Translations under genes and position numbers: made by a program | DNA from: Xanthomonas sp. DAR 35659 | Lineage (GTDB): Bacteria; Pseudomonadota; Gammaproteobacteria; Xanthomonadales; Xanthomonadaceae | Length of the DNA: 64,000 bases | Direction: 5' to 3' | Assembly: GCF_041242975.1 (NCBI RefSeq) | Contig: NZ_CP162488.1 | Coordinates: 2,284,001-2,348,000, forward strand | Notes under the pieces: generated by a model | Databases searched by the model: none | Told to the model about the DNA's origin: nothing | The model's input: the letters and a program-made list of their open reading frames with translations, nothing else | Shown here: positions 1-11,108 of the stretch, one piece after another | How positions within the stretch are numbered: the stretch's first letter is position 1 | Layout of the letters: each line of letters opens with the position of its first letter

Positions 1-128
1 GCGGGCCTGTCATGCTAGAATCCGGCGGTTCGATCGACCGCTGTGCGCCGTAGGTTCTCGGCGCCGGCAGGCCCGCGTGCCGCGGGCCGACGTCGTGGTC
101 GATTAGCCACCAGACTTACGGAACCCGA
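1..128 (+). promoter_or_regulatory. gyrA promoter and leader
   Basis: An extended -10 element, TGC followed by TAGAAT (13-21), lies about 108 bases before the gyrA ATG; its -35 would fall outside the window. The leader carries a 9-bp inverted repeat, GCGGGCCTG (1-9) against CAGGCCCGC (68-76), which spans the -10 and the likely transcription start near 28. Gyrase promoters are commonly supercoiling-sensitive; that this repeat takes part is inference. Confidence 0.45.
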
Positions 129-2951
<2,823 letters not shown>

Positions 2952-2970
2952 GTCCTGCGCAAGCGGTAGG

Positions 2971-3004
2971 CGACGACGCCGGCGCTATGCCGGCGTCGTC
3001 GTTT
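2971..3004 (+). terminator. gyrA terminator
   Basis: A 13-bp GC-rich stem (CGACGACGCCGGC against GCCGGCGTCGTCG) with a 5-nt loop and a short TTT, 19 bases after the gyrA stop codon. Confidence 0.8.
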
Positions 3005-3239
3005 CTGCAAGCCCGCAAGTGCAACATCCTTGCCGCGATCGCCTACGGATTGGCCACAAGCAACTTCCACGCGTGGGAGATGCCTGTCTGATGCAGAGAG
3101 GTCGCCTGATGCGTCAGGAAGGATGGGTCGCCGTCGGCACCGTTCAGTACATGCACTTCGGTCTTGCCGTTACCACCGATGTGGACACGGACGAGGACAA
3201 TGGCGACCACGAGATCGGACTGGCCAAAGCCGTCGAGGA

Positions 3240-3495
3240 CGGCGACGACGCGTGCAACCAGCGCCGCGAGGACCGCTGCGGGGGGCAAGCCGATCGGACG
3301 CCGCCGCGGCAGCGTATGGGGCATCCGACTGGCCAAGAGCGAAGACGTGGTCAGTCTGATCGTGGTCGAGCCGGCCGAGGGCCAGCACGAGAATGCCGAG
3401 GACATGGAGACAGCGCCGGAGGCCGGCGTCGAGGCCGAGGCCGTGGTGCGCGATGGAGACGAACCCGATGCCTGCATCTTCATTGCCACGGTGCC
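3240..3495 (+). pseudogene. decayed partial copy of the gyrA C-terminal region
   Basis: Translated in the frame of 3284-3494, this stretch gives [19 protein letters not shown], followed by an acidic run and DACIFIAT. The matching gyrA segment gives [19 protein letters not shown], an acidic run and [11 protein letters not shown] similarity to gyrA bases about 2350-2584 is obvious by eye and stops abruptly after the equivalent of the ATAT/ATV codons. Upstream of about 3284 the resemblance continues in another frame, suggesting a frameshift. There is no start, ribosome site or gyrase core, so a functional protein is unlikely. It sits 290 bases after gyrA on the same strand and probably arose as a tandem partial duplication. 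Competing frames on both strands over 3019-3615 look like shadows. The rest of 3005-3717 shows no gene. Confidence 0.8.
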
Positions 3496-3717
3496 TGTAG
3501 CGCTATCGCCAGCGCGCTTTCGCGGCAGCGCGCGGAAACGGCAGCGTTGCGGCCTGCCGCGTGCATGCCGGCAATCCTGATGGAACGCAGCATGTCGTCT
3601 TCTGTGCCGCGATAGAACGCGCCGTGTTCACTTGCGGCTTGGGATAACGGTCCGCGGCGCGATCGCGCGCATGCCGCAGCGGATGTTCCGCGCGGCGCTT
3701 CCTGCGAGGAATTTTTC

Positions 3718-6195
3718 ATGAACGATCTTGATCAAACACAGCGCCGCGGCCGTTGGCCGCTGCTGCTGCTGGGCAGCGCCTGCGCGCTGATCGGCCTGGT
3801 GCTGGCGGCCGGCGGTGTGTGGCTGCTGGCGCTGGGCGGCTCCTGGTATTACCTGGTCGGCGGGCTGGGTCTGCTGCTGTCGGGCGTATTGCTGGCGCGT
3901 GGCAGGCGCAGCGGCGCGGTGTGGTTCGCGGCGACTTTCGCAGTGTCGCTGCTGTGGGCGGCCTGGGAATCGGGCGCCGATTACTGGCGCTGGGTGCCGC
4001 GCATGGGCCTGATGGTGTTCCTGGGCCTGTTGGTGGCGCTGGCCTTGCCGCGCTTGCAGCGTCCGTTCTCGCGCGGCCTGTCGCGCGGCCTGGCCGTGGC
4101 GCTGGCGCTGGTGTTCGTGGCCGCCTTCGCGCTGGCCTTCGTGCCGTATGGGGTGACCGAGGCCGACGGCCTGCTCGCGCACGCCGCCGGCATCGCGGCG
4201 GCGGCGCGGACGCCGCGTGCCGGCGCGCAGCCGGCCGAGGCGCCGGCCGACGCCGACTGGGCCGCGTACGGCCGCGACAACGCCGGCAGTCGCTACAGTC
4301 CGCTGCGCCAGATCACGCCCGGCAACGTGGCGCAGTTGCAGACCGCGTGGACCTTCCGCACCGGCGACCTGCCGGACAAGCGCTGGGGCGCGGAGACCAC
4401 GCCGCTGAAGATCGGCGACAGCCTGTACCTGTGCACCGCGCGCAATCAACTGATCGCGCTGGACGCGCGCAGCGGGCGGCAGCGGTGGCGCTACGATCCG
4501 AAGGTGGCGGACAACTCGATTCCCTACACCGCCGCCTGCCGCGGCGTCAGCTACTACGAAGTGCCGGACGCGGCCAATGCCGCCTCGGCGGCGGCGCAGG
4601 ACGGCGTGGCGGGGCAGGTCGCCCCAGGCAGCGCGCCGCGCGCCTGCCGCAGCCGCATCATCGAGGGCACCCTGGATGGCCGCCTGATCGCGGTCGATGC
4701 CGCCAGCGGCACGCCATGCGAGGACTTCGGCACGCACGGCCAGGTCGACATCACCGTCGGCATGGGCGAGACGCCGCCGGGCTACGTCTCGATCAATTCG
4801 CCGCCGACCATCGTGCGCGGCGTGGTCGTCACCGGCCATCAAGTGCTGGACGGACAGCAGCGCTACGAGCCCTCGGGCGTGATCCAGGGCTTCGACGCGG
4901 TGACCGGCGCGTTGCGCTGGGCCTGGGACATGACCCGGCCGGACTGGAACGGCACACCGCCGCCGGGCCAGACCTGGACCCGCGGCACGCCCAACATGTG
5001 GACCTCGGCGGCGGGCGACGAGCAACTGGGCTACGTCTACCTGCCGATGGGCAATTCCAGCGCCGATTACTGGAGCGGTTCGCGCACCGCGGCCGAGGAC
5101 AAGTACGCGACCTCGCTGGTCGCCCTGGACGTCACCACCGGCAAGCCGGTGTGGAATTTCCAGACCACCCACATCGACGTGTGGGATTACGACCTGGGGT
5201 CGCAGCCGACGCTGGTGGATTTCCCTCGCGATGGCGGCACCGTGCCCGCGGTGATCCTGCCCAGCAAGCAGGGCGAGATCTACGTGCTCGATCGCCGCAG
5301 CGGCACGCCGCTGGTCGGCGTCGAGGAGCGGCCGGTGCCCGGCGGTGGCGTCGAACCGCGGCGCCGCGCCAAGACCCAGCCGTTCTCGCGGTACCACTCG
5401 CTGCGCAAGCCGGACCTGAGCGAGCGCGACATGTGGGGCATCACCCCGATCGACCAGTTGGTGTGCCGCATCCAGTTCCGCAGCGCCAGCTACAAGGGCA
5501 TCTACACGCCGCCGGAGGCCGATCGCCATTCGATCGAATATCCCGGCTACAACGGTGGTTCGGACTGGGGCAGCGTGGCGGTGGATCCGCAGCGCGGGGT
5601 GATCGTCGCCAATTACAACGACATGCCCAACTACAACCGGCTGGTGCCGCGGGCCAAGGCCGACAAGCTCGGCTGGGCGCCGCGCGATCAGGTGCGTGGC
5701 GATGCGGGCGGCGCGGAAGGCGCGGGTGATCCGCAGGCCGGCACGCCGTACGCGATCAACGTCAATGCCGGCTGGCGGCTGCCGTTCACCGGGTTGCTGT
5801 GCAAGCAGCCGCCGTACGGCGGCATCCGCGCGATCGACCTGGCCAGCGGCAAGACCCTGTGGGACCGCCCGCTGGGCAGCGCGCGCGGCAACGGCCCGTT
5901 CGGCATCCACTCCGGCCTGCCGATCGAGATCGGCACGCCGAACAACGGCGGCGCGGTGATCAGCGCCAGCGGCTTGATCTTCATCGCCGCGACCACCGAC
6001 GACATGATCCGCGCGATCGACCTGGCGACCGGCAAGCGCGTGTGGGAGGCCAAGCTGCCCGCTGGCGGCCAGGCCACGCCGATGCTGTATGCGGTGGATG
6101 GCCGCGAGTACCTGGTGATCGTGGCCGGCGGCCACCACTTCATGGAAACGAAGAAGGGCGACTATGTGATCGCCTATGCGTTGCCGGCGTCGTAA
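3718..6195 (+). CDS. membrane-bound PQQ-dependent dehydrogenase, glucose/quinate/shikimate family
   Basis: An inner-membrane quinoprotein that oxidises an aldose or polyol in the periplasm and passes electrons to ubiquinone. The N-terminus (residues about 15-150) holds four to five membrane segments, as in E. coli Gcd, followed by an eight-bladed propeller from about residue 170. Family motifs are visible: WAAYGRDNAGSRYSPL at the start of the propeller, DVWDYDLGSQPTLVD (D490 aligns with the catalytic Asp of Gcd) and PSKQGEIYVLDRR. At 825 aa it is close to Gcd (796 aa). GAGGA lies 7 bases before the ATG, which fixes the start. The substrate cannot be fixed from sequence alone; glucose, quinate/shikimate and inositol enzymes share this architecture. 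It appears monocistronic, and no pqq genes are in the window. Confidence 0.9.
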   Translation: MNDLDQTQRRGRWPLLLLGSACALIGLVLAAGGVWLLALGGSWYYLVGGLGLLLSGVLLARGRRSGAVWFAATFAVSLLWAAWESGADYWRWVPRMGLMVFLGLLVALALPRLQRPFSRGLSRGLAVALALVFVAAFALAFVPYGVTEADGLLAHAAGIAAAARTPRAGAQPAEAPADADWAAYGRDNAGSRYSPLRQITPGNVAQLQTAWTFRTGDLPDKRWGAETTPLKIGDSLYLCTARNQLIALDARSGRQRWRYDPKVADNSIPYTAACRGVSYYEVPDAANAASAAAQDGVAGQVAPGSAPRACRSRIIEGTLDGRLIAVDAASGTPCEDFGTHGQVDITVGMGETPPGYVSINSPPTIVRGVVVTGHQVLDGQQRYEPSGVIQGFDAVTGALRWAWDMTRPDWNGTPPPGQTWTRGTPNMWTSAAGDEQLGYVYLPMGNSSADYWSGSRTAAEDKYATSLVALDVTTGKPVWNFQTTHIDVWDYDLGSQPTLVDFPRDGGTVPAVILPSKQGEIYVLDRRSGTPLVGVEERPVPGGGVEPRRRAKTQPFSRYHSLRKPDLSERDMWGITPIDQLVCRIQFRSASYKGIYTPPEADRHSIEYPGYNGGSDWGSVAVDPQRGVIVANYNDMPNYNRLVPRAKADKLGWAPRDQVRGDAGGAEGAGDPQAGTPYAINVNAGWRLPFTGLLCKQPPYGGIRAIDLASGKTLWDRPLGSARGNGPFGIHSGLPIEIGTPNNGGAVISASGLIFIAATTDDMIRAIDLATGKRVWEAKLPAGGQATPMLYAVDGREYLVIVAGGHHFMETKKGDYVIAYALPAS

Positions 6196-6503
6196 GCGCG
6201 CGGCGAACGCAGCGACGCGTCGCTGTCTGTGCGGGGTGCCGCTGCGCACGGTCGTCCTATCTTCGCCGCGTCTTCTGGAGCGGCTTCAGGGCATCTTGGA
6301 TACCCCGCTTTGCCGCGGCTCGGCGGGACGCCTCGCGACCCTCGCAGGAGCGTGTCCAGCTGCGGCGGACATTTCCGGAAGAGCCCGTCGCGGCTGAAGC
6401 CGCTCCTACAGTGAGGCTTGCGTGGCTAACAGAGGCGCCTGGCGACGCGCAGCGGCGAGCGCTGGTCGCGCAGAAGGGCGGCCTGGAAAATGTCGGATTC
6501 CGG
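6196..6503. repeat. intergenic stretch with GTAG-type REP (6387-6409)
   Basis: No gene is visible. A REP copy in reverse orientation (GTCGCGGCTGAAGCCGCTCC, then TAC) lies at 6387-6409. A truncated forward copy (GGAGCGGCTTCAGG) lies at 6277-6290, so the two form an imperfect facing pair between the convergent PQQ dehydrogenase and TPR genes. Confidence 0.75.
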
Positions 6504-7358
6504 CTATTCCAACTGCTCGGCGGCGAAAGCCGCGTCCAGCGCCTCCATCGCATCGCGCGGCTTCAGCTTGGCGGCTTTTTCGAAGGCGGCCGCGGCCGCA
6601 TCCTCGCGCTTGTCGCCATACAGCAACAGCAGCACGTTGGCGTGTTCGACGTGGGCGATCGGGGCGTCCGGAACCAGTTTCAGCGCCTGCTGGATGTGCT
6701 GCTCGGCGGTGGCCGCCTTGGCGCCGTAGGTGAGGCCGCCGATCATCGCTCCGACCTTGCCGATGATCTCGGCGTGGTACAGGGCCAACGCCATGTGCGC
6801 CTCGGCATGCTTGGGTTCCCGTTCCAGCGCCGCTTCCAGCGACGCGCGCACCTTGCCGGCGATGCCCTGCTTGAGCGCCTTGACGATGCTCAGGCCCTGG
6901 CTATACCGGCCCAGCGCGAAGGCGTGGCGGTAGTGGCTGTTGGCTTCGTCCGGCAGCGCGGCGATCGCCGCCTCGGCCAGCGTCGCGGCCTGCTGCAGCC
7001 GCTGCAACTGCTCCTTGTCGTCTTCGACCAGATAGCCGGCGTGGATGCCGATCGCCTTGACCGCGACCGAGGCGCCGAACACGCCCAGCGCCTTGCCGGC
7101 CTCGTAGGCCTGCTGGAACTGTCCTTGGTGGAAGGCGCGCCAGGCCTCGATCAGCGCCGCCGACAAGGTTTGCGCATCGTGGCCTTTGCCCGCTTTGCCG
7201 GCGGCATCGAGCAGCGCTTGGGCGCGCGCCGGATCGGGGTAGGGCTCGCGGTCGCCGGCGTGCAGTTTCGGCCACGCCTTCTTCAACGCCTCGCCCGGAT
7301 AGGCGTAGGCCTTGGCGTCGTGCGGAAACGGCGCCCATGCGATCGGTTTTGCTGCCAT
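6504..7358 (-). CDS. TPR-containing hypothetical protein
   Basis: A cytoplasmic protein of 284 aa with no signal peptide. It is built of helical pairs rich in alanine and leucine, with TPR-like spacing in the last 120 residues (HAEAHMALALYHAEI, then AEQHIQQALKLVPDAPIAHV, then AAFEKAAKLKPRDAMEAL). I chose the ATG giving MAAKPIAWAPF; the open frame extends 18 codons further upstream but without family-like sequence. No catalytic residues were recognised. TPR folds usually mediate protein contacts, and the partner is unknown. It is convergent with the PQQ dehydrogenase and diverges from the small phasin-like gene. Confidence 0.75.
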   Translation of the reverse strand: MAAKPIAWAPFPHDAKAYAYPGEALKKAWPKLHAGDREPYPDPARAQALLDAAGKAGKGHDAQTLSAALIEAWRAFHQGQFQQAYEAGKALGVFGASVAVKAIGIHAGYLVEDDKEQLQRLQQAATLAEAAIAALPDEANSHYRHAFALGRYSQGLSIVKALKQGIAGKVRASLEAALEREPKHAEAHMALALYHAEIIGKVGAMIGGLTYGAKAATAEQHIQQALKLVPDAPIAHVEHANVLLLLYGDKREDAAAAAFEKAAKLKPRDAMEALDAAFAAEQLE

Positions 7359-7498
7359 GCCTGGCCTCCCTGTGGTCGCGCCGAGCATGGCGCGGCGGCG
7401 ACGGCCTGGCAAGCTGCAGCGCGGATAGTGTGTTTGCTCAAGCCGCGCTCGCCAGCATGCAGGGCATCGATGCCGCCGCAGGCATCCAGGAGAGCACG

Positions 7499-7915
7499 AT
7501 GGCGACCAAGAAGCGTTCCACCTCCACCCCGCGCAGCGAGGCCCTGGCGCCGCGCCACCTGTGGCTGGCCGGCCTGGGCCTGGTCTCGCTGACCCGCAAG
7601 CGCGCGTTGGCCGCCGCGGCCGATGCCAGGACCGGCGCCAATGCCGTGAAGGCGGCGCTGGCGCAACTGGCCGACGACGCCGAGGCCGGCGTGCGCGAGG
7701 GCGCCGCGGCGCTGCGCGGGCAGGTGCGGCCGTTGAGCGCCGAGGTCGAGGCGCGGCTGCAGCCGGTGCTGGTCAAGCTTGGCCTGCAGCCCGCCGCGCG
7801 CGCCTCCGCGCGCAAGCGTCCGGCCGCGGCCAAGCCCGCCAAGCGCGCGACCAAGAAGACCGCCGCTGCGCGGCGTCCTCGCCCGGCCGCCAAGCGCAGC
7901 GCGCGTTCTAGGTAA
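7499..7915 (+). CDS. small phasin-like protein with Lys/Ala-rich tail
   Basis: 138 aa. The N-terminal hydrophobic motif LWLAGLGLVSL is followed by an amphipathic helical region. The C-terminal 40 residues are a Lys/Ala/Arg/Pro tail of the PhaF or histone-H1 kind. The larger phasin at 23622-24254 has the equivalent motif QVWLAGVGAFGRA and the same tail type, so the two look like paralogues. Phasins coat polyhydroxyalkanoate granules, and the basic tail can bind DNA. AGGAG precedes the ATG. Longer upstream starts in the same frame lack a ribosome site. Confidence 0.65.
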   Translation: MATKKRSTSTPRSEALAPRHLWLAGLGLVSLTRKRALAAAADARTGANAVKAALAQLADDAEAGVREGAAALRGQVRPLSAEVEARLQPVLVKLGLQPAARASARKRPAAAKPAKRATKKTAAARRPRPAAKRSARSR

Positions 7916-8085
7916 CGGCGGCGCGGGCCTGGCGCGTGATGGGACGCGCCAGGCTCACCCAGGGTTTGGAACGGCATGAAGCCAGCCTCCAAGGCCGCAT
8001 GGGGCCTGGCGGATCAGCTACCCGCGTTGCAAGGAAATGCATGGCCTTGTCGGTCCAGGGGCTGCGGCGCTGATCGACTGCATCT
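7916..8085. other. convergent gap upstream of the REP pair
   Basis: No gene seen; apart from the REP pair, only shadow frames lie between the small phasin gene and the DUF3037 gene. Confidence 0.5.
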
Positions 8086-8155
8086 TTGTGGGAGCGACGT
8101 CCAGTCGCGACGGGCATTCCCGCTAGAGCGTCGCGACTGGACGTCGCTCCCACAA
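8086..8155. repeat. paired REP hairpin, GTGGGAGCGACGTC type
   Basis: A perfect 27-bp inverted repeat: arm 8086-8112 starts TTGTGGGAGCGACGTC, arm 8129-8155 ends GACGTCGCTCCCACAA, with a 16-base spacer. It lies between the convergent genes ending at 7915 and 8174. It resembles Xanthomonas/Stenotrophomonas REP pairs but is a different subfamily from the GTAGGAGCGGCTTC copies elsewhere in the window. Confidence 0.85.
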
Positions 8156-8173
8156 GGTGTCGAGACGGCATCG

Positions 8174-8566
8174 CTAGCGCGGCGGACGCACCATGCGTTC
8201 CAGCAGGTGCTCGAGCACCTGCTCGGGGTGCAGGGTGCGGCCGACATGCGCCGAGGACATCTGGATCACCGAGCTGCGCTTCGCGGTCAGCCAGTGGAAG
8301 CGCGCGCGTGGCGGCAGCAGCGCGATCGGGCCGGCGTCGGCGTCGCCGCGGCAGATCGCCGGGATCGCGTCGAGGTAGGGACGCAGGCGCTCGATGTCCA
8401 GGGTCGGGTCCAGCGCGTGCAGGCGTGCCGGCTGCAGCTCGATCGCCGCCTGCAGCAGCTTGGAGGTTGGGCACGACACGATCACCCCGACGTTGACGAA
8501 TTCCTCGCGCTCCACCCGCGGCACCACGCGGATGACCGCGTAGTCATAGGTATGCGGCGTGCGCAC
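8174..8566 (-). CDS. DUF3037 family protein
   Basis: 130 aa, starting at GTG. It has the family signature YDYAVIRVVPRVEREEFVNVGVIV near the N-terminus, split here as YDYAVIRVVPRV and EEFVNVGVIV. Its first 23 bases overlap the end of the HipA-like kinase gene, so the two are co-transcribed and probably translationally coupled. DUF3037 proteins are very often encoded just after HipA-like kinases; the biochemical role is not established. No signal peptide or membrane segment was seen. Confidence 0.85.
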   Translation of the reverse strand: MRTPHTYDYAVIRVVPRVEREEFVNVGVIVSCPTSKLLQAAIELQPARLHALDPTLDIERLRPYLDAIPAICRGDADAGPIALLPPRARFHWLTAKRSSVIQMSSAHVGRTLHPEQVLEHLLERMVRPPR

Positions 8567-9320
8567 GCAGCGCCTCCTCGACGAAGCCGGCGCGCTGCGC
8601 CAGACGCCGTTTCAGGTAGTCGGCATAGGCCTGACGATGCGCGTCCAGGGTGTCGAAGCAGGCTTCGGCCTGCAGCCAGGCATCCGGGATCCGCGCCACG
8701 ATCGCATCGATGACCGCATCGGTCAGCCGCGGCGCCAGTTCCGCGTCGGCCTGGGCGATGGCGCTGGCGTAGGGCAACAGCACGTGGTCGCGGATGCGTG
8801 GGAACGCCGAGGCGCTGGCGCCGCCGGCATGTTCCCAGTCGTGGTGGAAGTACAGCGCCGCGCCGTGGTCGATCAGCATCAGCTTGCCGTGCCAGACCAT
8901 CAGGTTGGTGTTGCGCGCGGTGCGGTCGACGTTGGTCACGTAGGCATCGAACCAGACGATCGCCGACGCCAGCGCGGGGTCCGGGCGCAAGGCGGCCGGA
9001 TCGTAGTTGAGCGCGCCGGGCAGGTAGTCCAGCGCCAGGTTCAGGCCCTCGCTGGCGCGGATCAGGTCCTGGATCTCCGGGTCCGGCTCGGTGCGCGCGA
9101 ACTCGCGGTCGAGCAGCGCGAACACCAGCTCCGGCATGGGCAGGCCGAGCACGCGCGCCAGTTCGCCGCCGAGCAGTTCGGCGATCAGCGCCTTGGGGCC
9201 TTGCCCGGCGCCGCGGAACTTCAACACGTACAGGCCGTCGTCGTCGGCCTCGACCACCGCGGGCAACGAGCCGCCTTCGCGCAGCGGGGTCACGTAGCGG
9301 GTGGCGACGACGGTTCTCAC
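8544..9320 (-). CDS. HipA-like kinase family protein
   Basis: 258 aa, starting at GTG. It resembles the short HipA_2 family, not full HipA. Visible kinase-like elements are a core with LYVLKFRGAGQGPKALIAE near the N-terminus (candidate ATP-binding lysines), a catalytic-loop-like WFDAYVTNVDRTARNTN (about residues 123-139) and a metal-site-like MLIDHGAALYFH. It overlaps the DUF3037 gene downstream. There is no HipB-type antitoxin beside it, so it should not be called a classical toxin-antitoxin pair. Substrate unknown. Confidence 0.8.
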   Translation of the reverse strand: MRTVVATRYVTPLREGGSLPAVVEADDDGLYVLKFRGAGQGPKALIAELLGGELARVLGLPMPELVFALLDREFARTEPDPEIQDLIRASEGLNLALDYLPGALNYDPAALRPDPALASAIVWFDAYVTNVDRTARNTNLMVWHGKLMLIDHGAALYFHHDWEHAGGASASAFPRIRDHVLLPYASAIAQADAELAPRLTDAVIDAIVARIPDAWLQAEACFDTLDAHRQAYADYLKRRLAQRAGFVEEALRAHAAYL

Positions 9321-9517
9321 GCGGATGGCGGGCGGCGGCGAGGGCAGGGCGGCAAGCCTAGCCGATGCCGGCGGCGCTTGGCGAATCGGCGCGAGCGTCG
9401 CGGATCAGCGGCCGTGTCGGCAGCACATCGCGGACAAGATGGTCGAACGCTGCGAGTCGTGCGGTGCGAGGCGGCGACCTCGCGCGCGGCCGGCGCGCTC
9501 GGGCATACTCGCCCGAC

Positions 9518-10039
9518 ATGATCCGAGACGGCGACACCATGCAGATCCGGCTCGCCACCCACGACGATGCCGCCGCGATGGTCGCGGTGCAGAACGCCAT
9601 CTTCGCCGCCGGCCTGCGCAAGGCGCCGACCGACCTGGCGGTGGTCCGCGCCACCTATCTCGATCATCCCGATCGCCTCCAGTGCGTGCTCGCCGACGAC
9701 GGCGACGGCGACGGCGACGGCGGCATCCTCGGCTTCCAGTCGCTGCGCATCGCGCGTCCGGGCAACCTCTACGACGTGGCCGAGGGCTGGGGCATCATCG
9801 GCACCCATGTCGACCCGCGGGCCGCGCGCCGCGGCGTCGGCAGTGCGCTGTTTCGGGCCACCTGCGCGGCGGCGCGCCGCGCCGGACTGACCCGGATCGA
9901 TGCCAGCATCGCCGCCGACAATGCGCTCGGGCAGGCGTACTACGACGCCATCGGGTTTCGCACGTATCGCACGCCGCCGGGGCTGGTGTGCAAGGTCTAT
10001 TCGCTCGACGGTGGCGTGCCGCGTGCTGCAGCCGAATGA
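9518..10039 (+). CDS. GNAT family N-acetyltransferase
   Basis: 173 aa. The GNAT acetyl-CoA loop is clear: GTHVDPRAARRGVGSALFRA (R/Q-x-x-G-x-G/A type), followed by ASIAADNALGQAYYDAIGF. Substrate unknown. Two starts are plausible: ATG 9518 and ATG 9539 (MQIRLATHDD). I list the first because a CATACT -10-like hexamer lies 8 bases before it, compatible with a leaderless transcript; the second matches family N-termini better. An in-frame hexamer repeat, GGCGAC x3 and more (9701-9722), encodes Gly-Asp repeats in a loop. Confidence 0.85.
   Translation: MIRDGDTMQIRLATHDDAAAMVAVQNAIFAAGLRKAPTDLAVVRATYLDHPDRLQCVLADDGDGDGDGGILGFQSLRIARPGNLYDVAEGWGIIGTHVDPRAARRGVGSALFRATCAAARRAGLTRIDASIAADNALGQAYYDAIGFRTYRTPPGLVCKVYSLDGGVPRAAAE
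9701..9722 (+). repeat. GGCGAC microsatellite inside the GNAT gene
   Basis: Three perfect GGCGAC units plus a partial fourth, preceded by GAC; translated as a Gly-Asp run. Changes in unit number would keep the frame. Confidence 0.8.
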
Positions 10040-10088
10040 TCGGCGTCGCGCCCGGCGCTGCGCGTAGGCGCACGCGGGGCAGGGCGAC

Positions 10089-10715
10089 TCAGTCCAGGTA
10101 GGCGTCCATCAGCGCAGCCAGATGCGCGCGTTCGGCGTCGCGCAGGAACGGCGCGATCAGCCGCATCACCTGCACAATGCCTTGGCGGATCGCCAGTTGC
10201 TCGTCCTTTTCGCCGCGCGCGGCGGCGTAGTTGAGCCAGAACGTGGCGACCACCAGCACGTTGGTGGCGATGCCGCCCAGGTCCTGCGCGCTGACGCGCA
10301 TCGCCCCGGCTTGCGCCAGTCCCTGGAACACCGCCTGCACGCTGTCGTCGGCGCGGCGCAGGATGCGCGCGAAGCGCAGGCGCAGGCGCCGGCTGCGGCT
10401 GAGGATCTCGATCAGGTCGCGATACAGGAACCGGTAGTCCCAGATGCACTCGAACACCAGGTGCAGCTGCAGCCAGATGTCCTCCAGCCCCGGCAACCGT
10501 GCGCTCGGCAAGGCCAGCGCCGCGTCCATGCGCTCCTCGTAGCGCGCGAACAGGTGCTCGATGATGTCGTCCTTGTTGCGGAAGTGGTAGTACAGGTTGC
10601 CCGGGCTGATCTCCAGCTCGTCGGCGATGTGGTTGGTGGTGACGTGCGGCTCGCCTTGCGCGTTGAACATCGCCAGCGCGGTATCGAGGATGCGTCGCCG
10701 CGTGTCGCGTGCCAT
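10089..10715 (-). CDS. TetR family transcriptional regulator
   Basis: 208 aa. The N-terminal helix-turn-helix is typical: RRRILDTALAMFNAQGEPHV, then TTNHIADELEISPGNLYYHF, then RNKDDII. The C-terminal ligand domain is helical, and no ligand is predictable. Its ATG overlaps the TGA of the upstream acyl-CoA-binding-protein gene by one base, so translation is coupled. The pairing suggests it senses acyl-CoA or fatty acid status, in the way FadR/PsrA-type TetR proteins do; that is inference from context. Confidence 0.9.
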   Translation of the reverse strand: MARDTRRRILDTALAMFNAQGEPHVTTNHIADELEISPGNLYYHFRNKDDIIEHLFARYEERMDAALALPSARLPGLEDIWLQLHLVFECIWDYRFLYRDLIEILSRSRRLRLRFARILRRADDSVQAVFQGLAQAGAMRVSAQDLGGIATNVLVVATFWLNYAAARGEKDEQLAIRQGIVQVMRLIAPFLRDAERAHLAALMDAYLD

Positions 10716-10972
10716 CAGGCCAGCAGCTTCTTCACCAGGTCCACGTATTTCTTCTGCGCCTCGGCCTGCGGCATGCCCTTGAGCTTGGCCCAGGCCTCGT
10801 ACTTGGCAGTGCCGACGAAGTCGAAGAAGCCGGGCTTGGCGCCGGCGACGTCGCCTTCGGCGCCCTGTTTGTACAGCGCGTACAGGCGCAGCAGGGTGTC
10901 GTTGTCGGGGCGCTCCTCGCGCTGCTTGATGTCCTGGGCCGCTTTTTCGAAGGCTGCCTTGATGTCCGCCAT
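10715..10972 (-). CDS. acyl-CoA-binding protein
   Basis: 85 aa, the normal size of the ACBP family. Motifs visible are LLRLYALYKQGAEGDV, KPGFFDFVGTAKYEAW and the C-terminal KKYVDLVKKLL, including the YKQ and KxxxW ligand-contact elements. It binds medium and long acyl-CoAs in the cytosol as a carrier or buffer. The MADIKAAF start is chosen over longer frames. It is the first gene of a two-gene unit with the TetR regulator (1-base stop/start overlap). Confidence 0.95.
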   Translation of the reverse strand: MADIKAAFEKAAQDIKQREERPDNDTLLRLYALYKQGAEGDVAGAKPGFFDFVGTAKYEAWAKLKGMPQAEAQKKYVDLVKKLLA

Positions 10973-11108
10973 GGTGTCGCTCCCTCCCTGACCGGCACGC
11001 ATCACAGCACGGGCGGCTGGCCCGGTCAACGCAGGACGCCGGCAACGCCGGCAGCGGGGCGCTGGTGCCGTGGCGGCAGCGCGCGCCGGCGGCTTTGGCC
11101 CGCGCGGA

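Noticed and set aside
3043..3489. A leftward 148-aa frame in the gap after gyrA
   Set aside because: It is the complement of the gyrA relic, Ser/Pro/Thr-rich as such shadows are, with no start context.
8174..9320. Classical HipBA toxin-antitoxin
   Set aside because: There is no HipB-like DNA-binding gene and the kinase is of the short family; the partner is DUF3037.
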